From Paragonimus westermani (taxonomy: Eukaryota; Platyhelminthes; Trematoda; Plagiorchiida; Troglotrematidae): 64,000 nucleotides of DNA. The stretch is from positions 19,124-83,123 of the forward strand of contig QNGE01003485.1 of the NCBI GenBank assembly GCA_008508345.1, in the 5' to 3' direction. Shown piece after piece: positions 36,601-46,900 of this stretch. The notes under the pieces were generated by a model. The model was not told where the DNA came from. It did no database searches and saw nothing but the letters and a program-made list of their open reading frames with translations. The first letter of the stretch is position 1. Every line of letters begins with the position of its first letter. Position numbers and translations under genes: made by a program.

Positions 36601-37809
36601 AGCGAATGTCGTTTTAGCGCGTCATACCAGCTAACAGATCAGGTGAGGATGTTACAGTGGGGCATTCTTAAGACGGAGACTTGGTACGGAGAATGCCTTT
36701 CCTTCCACTGCTATATATTTTTGACGTTCAAGTGTTTTCGGATGAAAAGTGGAGAAAAGATGACGCGATAACAGCGGAGTTGAATGGTCCGCGGTAGATT
36801 CTTGGTACAAATACCTGTCACGAATAAATCAACCATAGCTGTAAGCAGGGGGAACATAAGAGATCCATACTGGACACTGTTGAGGAAGAAAAACATATCT
36901 TCTCACCATTATCATTATAAGGGAATGCAAAGGTAAGGTCGATGCTGAGTCAAGTAACCAATCAAACTAACAATAACTATTGTGCTGCAAGTTTTGTCAT
37001 CACGCTGTCAACAAAATGGGTTTTATGGAGACATTTTGAAGACCACGTGCAGAATAAGACTGTTTTATTTCTAATCTGCTTCTATGAATTTTTGTGGCCT
37101 AGCACAAAAAGGTATGGATGTTGTATGCCTACCAGAAAGAGTTCTGATACACTTCTCTGTTACAAAACTAATAACATCAAGGGATAAAATCCTACTCAAA
37201 CGACTGACCAACTGGTCGATATGCAGACTTTGCAAAGTGGTCTAACACTATCTGGTGGCTCTCTACGCCCTCATCTCTGAAGTCTGTTCGGCACATCTCA
37301 GTCATAACCGAAACGTTCGGAATCCGTTTACATCAGAGACGATTTCATTTTAACGTGGCAAATAAAACATCTTTCTCTACACCTATGAATCACCTTCTCA
37401 AGCTCCGTCCAAAGTACTGTCTCCAAGGTCACTCGCTGAATCTGTAACAGAAGGTGAGCTTTCTTAAATGCAAACAACACTTTCACTGTTGGAGTATGTC
37501 ACATGTCTCTGCTTCAACCTCTGGCGATAGCGGCATCTATGAATGACAAAACGGAAACTTTGTGCATACAATCTTGATTCCACTCCAAGTCCCAACTCAG
37601 CGTGGTCACCTGTAAAATTTTGCAGTCGTGCGCGACCTACATCACCACTGTTAGTGAACCCTCGTCTGCTTAATCATGTCTGTTTCACGTTAGACTGCAC
37701 TACATGAACTATACTTTTCATTGTATATTGAAATCTCAGAGCACTCTATTCTGACTCACACCTCTATCATCCACAGTTTTCTGAACATCTTTGCTTTTTC
37801 TCTTTTCCT
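33637..37809. other. gene-poor stretch, nothing recognised
   Basis: No supported gene. The 102-codon plus frame at 36289-36597 has no motif and is within chance length. From about 37.7 to 37.81 kb the plus strand is pyrimidine-rich, just next to the tail of SINE copy B. Confidence 0.4.
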
Positions 37810-37893
37810 TTATTTTCACGTTGACCATCGCTCACATTTAATCACAGCGTTTGCATTCACATAGACTTTCCAGCCAACCTCTTTCAAAAACAA

Positions 37894-37938
37894 GCACTGG
37901 ACTCGAGTTTCGCTCTCATTAGAGCTCATCAGTAGTGC
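37894..37938 (-). ncRNA. type I hammerhead ribozyme, slightly damaged (copy B)
   Basis: On the minus strand: stem I strand GCACTA (37938-37933), core CTGATGA, stem II GCTCT/AGAGC with tetraloop AATG, core GAA, palindromic stem III ACTC/GAGT, cleavage-site C at 37900, then CAGTGC (37899-37894). All invariant core bases are present. The pair next to the cleavage site is A against C in place of A-U, so stem I keeps five of six pairs. Cleavage between 37900 and 37899 may be weakened but is not excluded. Confidence 0.82.
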
Positions 37939-37952
37939 ATATCCACAGCCGT

Positions 37953-38006
37953 GATTTGAACTCCTGACACGCTTTTCTTGAGGCAACCGCGCTGACCACC
38001 GTGCCA
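37953..38006 (-). promoter_or_regulatory. internal RNA polymerase III promoter of SINE copy B
   Basis: A box at 38006-37996 and B box at 37961-37953, same spacing as in copy A. The head reads like a tRNA D-arm and T-arm (GGTGGTCAGCG and GAGTTCAAATC). Confidence 0.6.
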
Positions 38007-38109
38007 CAGGCCTCACATTAGGCACGACCAAATTATCCAATCTGAACTCTCAACCACTCTCGTTTGTGAGCAATGATCAAGTTACCCGATAGTCTCGAGG
38101 CAAGGATAT

Positions 38110-38154
38110 GCACTGATGACGAGCTCTAATGAGAGCGAAACTCGAGTCTAGTGC
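38110..38154 (+). pseudogene. hammerhead ribozyme, probably inactive (copy C)
   Basis: Stem II, the GAA core, stem III and the cleavage triplet GTC are as in copy A. The first core segment reads ATGACGA (38116-38122) where CTGACGA is required. The lost C is the invariant base C3 of the hammerhead numbering, which pairs with G8 in the active fold, so self-cleavage is expected to be abolished. Stem I ends in a G-U wobble at the inner pair. Confidence 0.75.
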
Positions 38155-38167
38155 TTCTTTTCGAAAG

Positions 38168-38168
38168 N
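38168..38168. other. assembly ambiguity (single N)
   Basis: The only non-ACGT symbol in the window. It falls inside SINE copy C at the point where about 60 bases of the family sequence are missing, next to a head-to-head repeat, a typical place for an assembly break. Confidence 0.95.
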
Positions 38169-38200
38169 CATGAAAACAAACCAAATCCCCGACTACTCAT

Positions 38201-39573
38201 CATTAATCTTTTCCTTTAGGTTGCGCTCTTTAACTGCCGTAAAACGCAACCTGTGACATGTAAACATTATACGCATTCATTAACGTATAAATCTGCAACG
38301 ATTTCAATGTTTCGGTGAGAATTGTGTGTTTATAAACAATTCGTTCATCCCTGAGGCTGTCTCAGTCAAGCATGGCAGCGAAAACTTGTAAAGCATCCTG
38401 ACCACTCCTCCACTGACCTCGCCCCATGAGTACTGATACCTTAGCGTGATTGTGGCTCTGAAATAGTCAGGGTCGTGTGCTCTGTCATACTTGGGAAAAA
38501 TATGCACTCCGGTACGAAATTCGAACATGTCCATACAGCGGACAGAAGCAGTCGGTTTTCTTCTGTGTTTCATATAGATGTGATGTTAACAGTAAGATAA
38601 TTAGCCGCAGACTTTCAAATGTCGTCTAGATTACGTCTCAGTCGTCAAGCCGTACACCTCAATGTGAGTTAAAGGCAGGTTTATGTGTAATCACAAATGA
38701 CGCAGTCGAACGGGAAGTCAAAAGCAACGGCCAGGTGGTATAATCATGTTTTATAACTGATTATTTGAGAACCCAAATCAACTTGGGTGGTGCGATTTTT
38801 ATTTCATAATCACCAAAAGTAGCGATTATGAGGGAGTGAATAAACAATAAAAATCAGTAAGTGGTTCATTCCCCTAACTTGTATGTAACATGAAGCCCGC
38901 AAGCTTTTTAGCCAAACCGTACATTTTGTCCGTATTTTTCCTACATAACTAAGACTCATGGCGGTATTTGCTTGCGTCAATTGATCACGGATACGTCGCA
39001 AAGTATTTCAAATTCCTGTAGTGAGATAGGTTGAGGAAACCAAACTTATGTATTTTTCATACAATTAATTGTCTAATTCATTTCGTGGAACTGCACACAA
39101 CTCTCTACTCTTTACACCACAAAGGATTCTGGTGATCACGTGTGTCATGACAGTTTTAGTGAAGTTACCGCTTCTGCTGCTTTAAATGTCTATCAGATAG
39201 AGATACCCTCATGTCCCAGAAGTCTAGAAAGTAAATGGTAGAAAAACGGGAACTTTGCATCATGAACCGCCCTAGTTTCTTAGACGAAAGACCAAATGAC
39301 TGATTGCTGCACAGAAAACCAAGCAGTTATCAGGGTAGTGTATGCAGAAGACGACATGTGCTCCTCTCTAAAGACAAGTACTCCCCACTTTGTCTGAGAC
39401 TGCTTAGAAGCTCCAGCTTATAACTCCAACCGGTTCTTGATCTATCATTAATGAAGAAAAACAATAAGCAATCTTTTTTGACAGCTAGCTCTACCCTCAG
39501 TTTATTACCATCAAAAGGACTGTTCACAATGATTACTGCTTTGTGTCCAGTCAACCGTGTGATTAGAATGGTA
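38201..39573. other. gene-poor stretch, nothing firm
   Basis: No supported gene. The 89-codon minus frame 38304-38573 has a protein-like composition (for example TGVHIFPKYDRAHDPDYFRA), but possible splice sites around it fit a different frame, so I do not call an exon. Confidence 0.35.
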
Positions 39574-39835
39574 TCATGTGTGTGGTACCATGGTTTGTTG
39601 CGCGCCTCTCCATAAACGCTTGCTAGCTAGGTTAAAATTCTGATGTGCTGGCCTTATGTTTTTGCCTATCCACTCCCAGAGATGTTTGATCGGATTAGTG
39701 GCTTGCACCTGTGGTGGCCAGTATGAAGTGTACAGAATTTCAGTTGGAAGGTTAAATTTCAAAACATTCAGTCATTAGGTCTGGTCGAATTTCAAGCATT
39801 TCGGCAACAAAGCAGTCGTTACCATGTGACACAAA
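39574..39835 (-). pseudogene. Tc1/mariner transposase relic
   Basis: The minus frame reads SYWPPQVQATNPIKHLWEWI followed by GKNIRPAHQNF and a Trp-containing LWRGAQQTMVP. This fits the C-terminal part of Tc1/mariner transposases, where WPPQSPDLNPIE-x-LW-x-x-L-x-x-x-VR is followed by a helix and W-x-x-IP. The Glu of NPIE, third residue of the DD34E catalytic triad, is Lys here. Upstream, in another frame, CHMVTTALLPKC (near 39815-39830) recalls the CH(T/M)-A segment that follows the second catalytic Asp, which I do not find. So this is a broken, frameshifted fragment of a DNA transposon. No terminal inverted repeats located. Confidence 0.7.
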
Positions 39836-40469
39836 ATCTCATTAGCTTGTCATCATTCAACTGTTCAACTTTAACGACGGGTGGTTGCAACAGCCCGAGT
39901 ACTAACCTCCGGTTGTAGGATGGGTAATCCAGCCTTGCTACTAATAAGTCACCGCAGAAGACAGCAAAACGCGTAGAAAGGAGTGCATCAGTGAGTGCTT
40001 AGATAAGGAGATTTTAATCACTGGATTGTACTGTTGTAGTTCCACACCGTCACGCGATAGCACATATCCACAGAAGGTAAAATGAAGTTGTTGCTTAGAA
40101 CGACAAAAATGTTGGATGGAAAGAGGAACGAAAACTATTTTCTTAAATTGTATCCTAAAAACCAAGGTTAACGGATACATATCTGGTACTTAACTCGCAA
40201 GCTCATCGTAAACAAAAAACAGATTTTCTGTTTTAACCTAAATACGGCAAATCCCACGTGACGTCTGCACTCGAGGTGGTTGAAACGTAGAGTATTACAA
40301 CCTGCTCGTAACGTTGTTCTATTATCAGTCTTTTCATCAATAACATGTTAAACACGACGCCCAAGCTGTTCAACTTCATTCGTACTGAATTTCGTGCGGA
40401 TATTTTACGTATTCTATATACATATCTGAGTGTAACTAGATATTCTGAAAAATGATGGTGTTCACTCAC
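39836..40469. other. intron-like stretch, nothing recognised
   Basis: Lies 3' of the exon at 40470-40973 on the minus strand and would be intron if that exon is real. No further feature seen. Confidence 0.4.
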
Positions 40470-40973
40470 CCTTGAAGTGTCCAGCTGAGTAGACTTGCCC
40501 CATCCGCATGAACTACGTGTGAGACGATTACCTGAATTCGTTTGCCCGATATCCGACGGCAGCACAACAGTTAGTTCGTCTTTATAGCGCAAAATTGGCG
40601 CGGATTCGGTGCTTTGTTCACTTAATGTTGGAGATGCGGAACCAGTCTGGTCTATTGTCGATCCATTCCGACCAAGTTCCACTGGTGAACCTGTGCCTGT
40701 CATCTTTAAACTTCCGTTGACCAGGCTGACTTTATGTGAATAAAGCTTTCGCGCCGGACGTATGGGCAAATGACCTCCGTTTTCGTAACAATCCAGTTTA
40801 GAAACTCCTTTATTTCCCACTTCATTTGTACGCCAATACGTTAACTTACCTGAGGTAAGTTTATGGACACTACCCGAAACAGCAACGTTGGTCTCCGAAT
40901 GACGATGTTTTTGAACGTTGTTTCGGTAAACATTTGGCACGCTAGTCGGTGGTGTTCGAATGTCGATCGAAGA
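40470..40973 (-). CDS. internal coding exon, Ser/Thr-rich protein of unknown family
   Basis: This lies in the longest non-transposon frame of the window (254 codons on the minus strand), well above chance. I place the acceptor at TTTTACCAG (ending 40974), which has a good pyrimidine tract, and the donor at AGG|GTGAGT (GT at 40469-40468). That gives 504 bp, 168 codons, phase 0 at both ends. The alternative is a first exon starting at the Met at 40997, which has an in-frame TGA 18 bases upstream. The protein begins SSIDIRTPPTSVPN, is polar and rich in Ser, Thr, Gly and Asn (GSLKMTGTGSPVELGRNG, SASPTLSEQSTESAPI), and ends STQLDTSR. Likely a disordered region of a larger protein. Composition and phase match the exon at 26830-27186. 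No family recognised. Confidence 0.65.
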
Positions 40974-40997
40974 CTGGTAAAAGTGGACAGGCAGCAT

Positions 40998-43900
40998 AAG
41001 CGATAGGAATGTAGTTCACGTGGAAAAGTTTTAAGAGTCTAACCATTCTGGATAAAAAGCCATGGCAATCAAAGCCAAAGAGAAAGTCCGCCTGAAATCA
41101 GATGTCTGCAAGTGCCTTTAAAAGTGAAACATAGCATCGATTTCTGAGTGCGGTAACTAAGGAATTTAAGAAACAAACCGTAATGGAGTTCATTGTAGTA
41201 GTTCTTCAAGCGAAAATCTGTTGAGATTACCAGAGATTTGGAGACTACATATCGTGCAGTTTGTCTAGTGTCTTGTGGCGAATACCTGCTAGTTTGCAGG
41301 CCACTCACAAAAAGGTTTCATTGGTTTGAACTTAAGAGAAAGAAATACATTAACTGGGGCAGGCAACATCAGTTGAAACATTTTGGCACAGTCTACGTAG
41401 TGAGCAAGAGGGTGGTTAAGTATGGCTTTGTTCACCTCAGACAGGCGTGTCAAACAAAGCAATGTTTAAACTGTACAAAACGGAGGAATCACAATTGTCC
41501 AAGGAGTATTGATCGTTCTTTGGTACGTCAAACCAAAATACCTCAAAGATTTTAGCTTCTCTTATTGAGTAGACTGTAAAGTATGGGAAGTAAGACTGTT
41601 TTAATCTCTTCTGCAATTACGCACTGAAGCCAATAACAACTTTCATAACCTTTACAAAAATGAAATTATATGTAGGCTTATCGCCCCAACTAACAACTCT
41701 GAAGACAAAAATTATTCACCGGAATCCGGTAATCCAAGTATCAGTTCATATTTCTGTTGGAAAAAAATTGATTAATCACTGTTTTTCTTGGTTCAGAATG
41801 TAGTGGCCACAATAATCGTTTGTCACTTCAGCTCCTTTCGTTCAAAACTGTTAACAATTCAATTTAGTTTTGTTGTTCTCAGCACACACATCAACTGCGC
41901 ATAGCACCAAATGATGAACAGTCCAGTCAAAAAGTTCATTTTTGGAACCTACTTAAAGTAAGCAAATCCACATTAAGAAACGTGGTTGTCTGTTTGTATT
42001 CCACTGCGTCAGATATCACTCATTCCTCAGGATTGTGACCGTGCCCTAGCCAACTCGCCTGAGTGAACTGTCCTGGGACCAGTGAATGAAACCGAGGTCA
42101 ACAGTTCGTTTTACAGAACTATCTATATGAGAACAGGCTTAACCGAGATAATCTTTTTGTGTAAACGTTCTTGTAGCCCAAAATACAGTGGTTTTGCGTT
42201 GACGATGAGGATAAATCAGAATGTCACTCGATTATAACAGTTGTCCTCATGCCTGATTAACCCAGAAAAGGATAACACAATGTTTGGAAGCCAACCATCC
42301 GTTGTGAACTTTTAATCGGTCACAAATATTTCAGTACTTTCTCTTTCGAACACACGTGAACTGTATCGTTCAATCGTATCAACAGTCAGGTGATATAGAA
42401 TTTATCCTAACTCTTCTAAGGGGGAGGTACTCAGAAAGTGCATCCACCTGTGTTCTGCTTTATGCACCGAACATCCATCGCACGTGAAGTACAGACAAGG
42501 AAGAGTGGCATGCAAAGTGATGGAACGTAACCTACGACCCACAATCAATAAAACTAATGGAATTTGATTCTGAATTCGTTAGTGGTGATTTTGCCTGTTT
42601 TGTGTGACATATTTTTGTTTCAAAAGAAGATTATGATTGACGTCTATTCAATAACATGTGCAAACAAACAACCTGTTCACTCACCCTAAACCAATCGTTG
42701 TTGGAATATTAAGTCAGAAGAAAAACAGAATATTCCTGTCGGCAAATGAATGGTCAAATAATCGGTTAGTCGATAAAGGTTAATACCAGCAGGTTAACTC
42801 CATGAAGAGTGTTTTTTACCTGCGTGTTTTTGGCAAGGCTCCACATTTTCCCCATTTTAATGTAGGTTGGCAACCCCATTGGGATTAAGCTTGGCTCCAA
42901 ATAGGACAGATTATCATAAAAATGCGATCCGTGTGTTCCCTCCAACAGAAAACAAGTTTAGATAAGTTATGAAACAGATTTCCATGGCAGAGATTTGCTT
43001 GTATAGAATTTACATACCAAAGTATAAACGGTACAGGCAAGTATTCACCAAATGAGGTGTTCGCAATTTATTGAATTTTCGCCATAGAAATTTTCGATGG
43101 AGAATTGACAAATGTTTCAAGGTTCATGCAACGTTTTCAGTTTAGTGAAAAAATCGTTGTTGATTTAAGTTGTGTTTAACTTGAACAGTGTGGTTTGATT
43201 AATAAATAGCATTGCTCAAAGCAGTTAAAACACACAGTGGACTTATCAAAAACTATTTCATCTGGTGGCAGTCTAACTGTTTGGACAACTGTTCCCGGTG
43301 AAGCTAGGATTTTTCTTTCATTCATTGCCAGCAGATGCCAACAACGACAAAATGAAACGCTAAATCCTGTCTAGGTTCATTAGTTTCTCAATTTATCAGC
43401 GTTACGTCGACGTTATATTTTCCATTAAGGTCAGGCAATAATGTGAGCGCTGTACGTATCTAATGAGTTCATTTCGGTTCGGAAATCCGTATCGCGTTTT
43501 GTGGAAGTGAGTGGAGTGCATGATGACCTACAGAAAAACGTCTAAACGTTCCGATTAGCATAAAATTGGCAATGCATTCATTCTAAGAGGTTTGCGTATC
43601 TCAAGTAGAATCTCTGTATGGTACACACGCTGCCAGTAAGAGTAAGACACTTCTAATTTCCTGGCAGAGTGAAATGCGGACCCGAAACAATTTGAAGTCT
43701 TTCATGGAAGTTCGGTCACTTGAAGCTAGTTACAGTGTAGATTCTAAAGTACTTAGAAAAAATAACTCTTCACTTCTGTTAAGGCGGAATGTGATCTTGA
43801 AGTAGTTAAAAGCCTTCAAAATTGGGTTATTTAAATCCAGTTATCACGTGGTATGTGAATTACCTGAAACATAAACAAATAACCATTCCAAAGGGTTTCT

Positions 43901-46900
43901 TTCATACGGTCTATTACAATGATGTGCTTATGTTAACTGATCCACAGCGTTTAACACCTGTTATTCAGTAATTAGTCTCACGAGATGACCTACACAACAG
44001 TCAGACCGAGATTAAAGTTGAGAGAGAGGCCATCAGATTGTTAATATTCCATCCCAATGTATTTTAAACACTATTGTCAGATACCAGAACGGACTGATTG
44101 AAACAGATACAAAGGTATTGGCTGGATTATTTTTCAAATGGTTCTCTCCCCTGACCCACTTACACAAACTGTCGCACAAGTGTTACCTAGGCAAGTCTAG
44201 TTATGTTCGGGGTTTTTGAATAGTTCTACAGAAGTTTTTCTCTCATAAGCAGGCTCCAAACAGTCGTCTCTCAGTGTTTAAGATACTTCTTTTTGTAGTC
44301 TCCGAAACGGTTTACATAGTACCTAATCTCGCTCTTCGTCTGGTCAACTTCACTATAGTTAAAGTGAACTCCGAAATTAAACACAAATAAGTGTTAATCA
44401 CACAATAAATTTTGAAGAGGTTTGTGGTTTAGCTCTATTTCACTATTGTTTAACAAACACTCTACTGAACGGTTGACCTCTTCCCAACCTTCGTTACCCC
44501 AGAGCATATACAACAAAAAACAGCACGGGTTTTGTGGCTATGAACTAATGTTAATGAGCACGAATATATGAAAGAAATAATTACCTTTTGCAAGCTGTTT
44601 CTTGGAACTTCCTGTATTTCCGAGTTGTCCGTAGGCCACAGCATTTGCGTGAACGGTCGAACAAGGGCAACTGTGCAGAAGTCAAGAATACAAAAATCAA
44701 AGATAACTTCAAGGCACAGAGTGTGCACATTAGCACCTCTTACTGTGATCCACAAAAAGCCAATCGTTACTAACTGTAAGTGGCTATAGATCAAACAACT
44801 GATCGTGATAGGTGCAATTTTGACCGGTCGTACTTTTATCTCAGCCAAGCAACAAAACACTTAAATTCGTCGTGAACCACAACTGGTGGAAACGGGCTTA
44901 GTGAGTGGATGCTTGGCAGTTATAGCCAGTCAAGGTGAACAAAACACATGCATATTTCGAACGTAAAACCTAAGCAGAATAGGACTTCAGTGTGTTTAGA
45001 AGGACTGCTGAAACGCATTCGATTGAACAAATGACACAAGTGTAATTTGTGGTGGATGGCTGCTTACAGTACTGAGAAGTAACAGTGGGGTCCTACCATA
45101 TTACATACCAGACAATTTCTGAACAGCTATCCAGTATGTAAATGATGTCACAGAAAATACTTTTCTTCAAAACCTTTTGTAACTCATGTGATAGGAATGA
45201 GGATTGGCTGGCTAGCAGATCAACGACAAATGACTAACAAACGTGCATGTATGGAAAATGGAAATCTGTCAAATGAGTGGAGTAAAGCAGGCATGTTTAA
45301 TTTCAAGTCATCCGTTGTATCTGTTCGTGTGAATTCAGGTTTTTCATAGGTTGTGAACTAAATAACACCTGATATGACAATCCGCCAAACGTCAAAACAG
45401 CGGTTGGAAAGAAAGCATTTTGCACGGTACTGAAGGAACTGTAATAAATGCTCATTCTCTTACAATTCAGATAAAAACTAGTCAGGTGTCCAAGCTGATT
45501 AAGACAAGTAAATTCAGGTTATGGTGAGAGAGACTAAAATAACTGGGTTCGGGAAAGTATAAAAAATGTATAACTAAAGTTATGAACAAGGTGGAATTCG
45601 AGGACAAATATGAAACATTTTGCACATTTAGCTCGAAATGATTGCCTTAACCAAGAGACGAATGCACGAATAAGGCCGAAAACCACCTTCGGCAAACTAA
45701 CTCAACATTCTTCAGCAGCTTAACCGTACATCAAACGTATCAAGCGAATCGTGGAAAATACTACGAACATTTTGAAATCACAGGTTAAATCCCATTCATA
45801 ATTTAACCATGGCAGTTTTATAATTGTAAACTATATGATCAATCAGAATACCCAACTTACTGTCACCGTAGTGTTAGTAACACTGAACATGTAAATTGTC
45901 GAATAAATTAAGGAACGAGTTTTTGCCGTAAAAACGTTTCAATACTGTGAATATGCCCGGTTTAGTCATGGGAAGAAATGCGTAGCAAACAAGCTCGTTT
46001 TCCGTTTGTTAATTTCTGAAGGACCTACGAAACATATCGTAAATACCTACCTCAATTCACACAGTTCAACTGACTCTATCTGAACACATGTTAGTTCCTT
46101 GTTTGGAAATAAGAGTATCAAGCGGCTCTAGATGTTTTAATTTATGACCGATTACCATGGTGACCGTCGAAACATTGCTCGACAATGCAGGTTGGGCAGT
46201 TAGTTTCTAGAACTGAAGAAAACTGATTTTATATGACAAACTACTAGTTAAATGTCCGTTCGTGCAATGTCTTGTTTTTTGTTAAAAATATTAAATTTCG
46301 ACAAAACAATTACAGTAAACTTGATGAGAATTGTACGCCACTAGGAACGTTGATTAACAGTCCACCATAGTTGGCCTATGCCCATTCGTTGACCAATTCG
46401 AGAAGTTCATCGGATATATAAGATAGAAGCTTACTGTTAGAATTAGGAAGAGCGTCAAAGCAATATGAAGTAATGTGATCGAACAGAAGTTGGAAAACAG
46501 AAGTCCCTTGCTACATACTATGTTGCCTGAATGAACTAGTCAAAATACTCGTGTGTGATTGCAATTTTTCTGTCCAAATGAACATGTAGGCAACCAATAA
46601 TTAAAAAGAAAGCCAGGGCTGGACAGAGACTACTGGTTAACGCTCATCACCATTGCATAATCTTGCTTTGGTCTGAAGTTCTGTACTGGTCACGCACTTC
46701 CAGGTCAGTCGTGTAGATCACCGTGTCATTGTCCTCATTTTCATCAGATATGAAGGCTTAGACACATTCGCTTGTCAGTAATACTGATTGCTCGATCGGC
46801 TGGAGAAGAAATCCAGAAACGTTTCTGTTGCTTCTTACCGGCAACCATACTACCTGGATTTTCCACTATCTCACTGTCACAGAATTATTCAAATCTATCG

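Larger units (their letters stand above)
37810..38097 (-). mobile_element. tRNA-headed SINE with hammerhead ribozyme (copy B)
   Basis: The minus strand aligns with 18914-19231: leader from CTCGAGACTATCGGG at 38099-38085, A box, B box, ribozyme, tail down to GAAAATAAA at about 37810. The last part of the tail (ending CTACTCAT in the other copies) is missing. Many single-base differences from copy A show independent decay. The A box TGGCACGGTGG (38006-37996) fits the consensus 10 of 11 and is better than in copy A. The B box GTTCAAATC (37961-37953) is perfect. Confidence 0.8.
38098..38200 (+). mobile_element. SINE fragment with mutated ribozyme (copy C), head to head with copy B
   Basis: The plus strand starts abruptly with GCAAGGATATGCACT, the sequence just 5' of the ribozyme, directly abutting the leader end of copy B. 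It contains the ribozyme region, then an N at 38168, then resumes with GAAAAC...CCAAATCCCCGACTACTCAT. About 60 bases present in copy A between the ribozyme and this tail are missing at the N, so the N may hide a gap. The tRNA head is absent. Confidence 0.75.

Noticed and set aside
38304..38573. 89-codon minus frame with protein-like composition
   Set aside because: The plausible acceptor (after ACACAG) and donor (CAA|GTATGA) select another frame, so the frames contradict each other, and no family is recognised.
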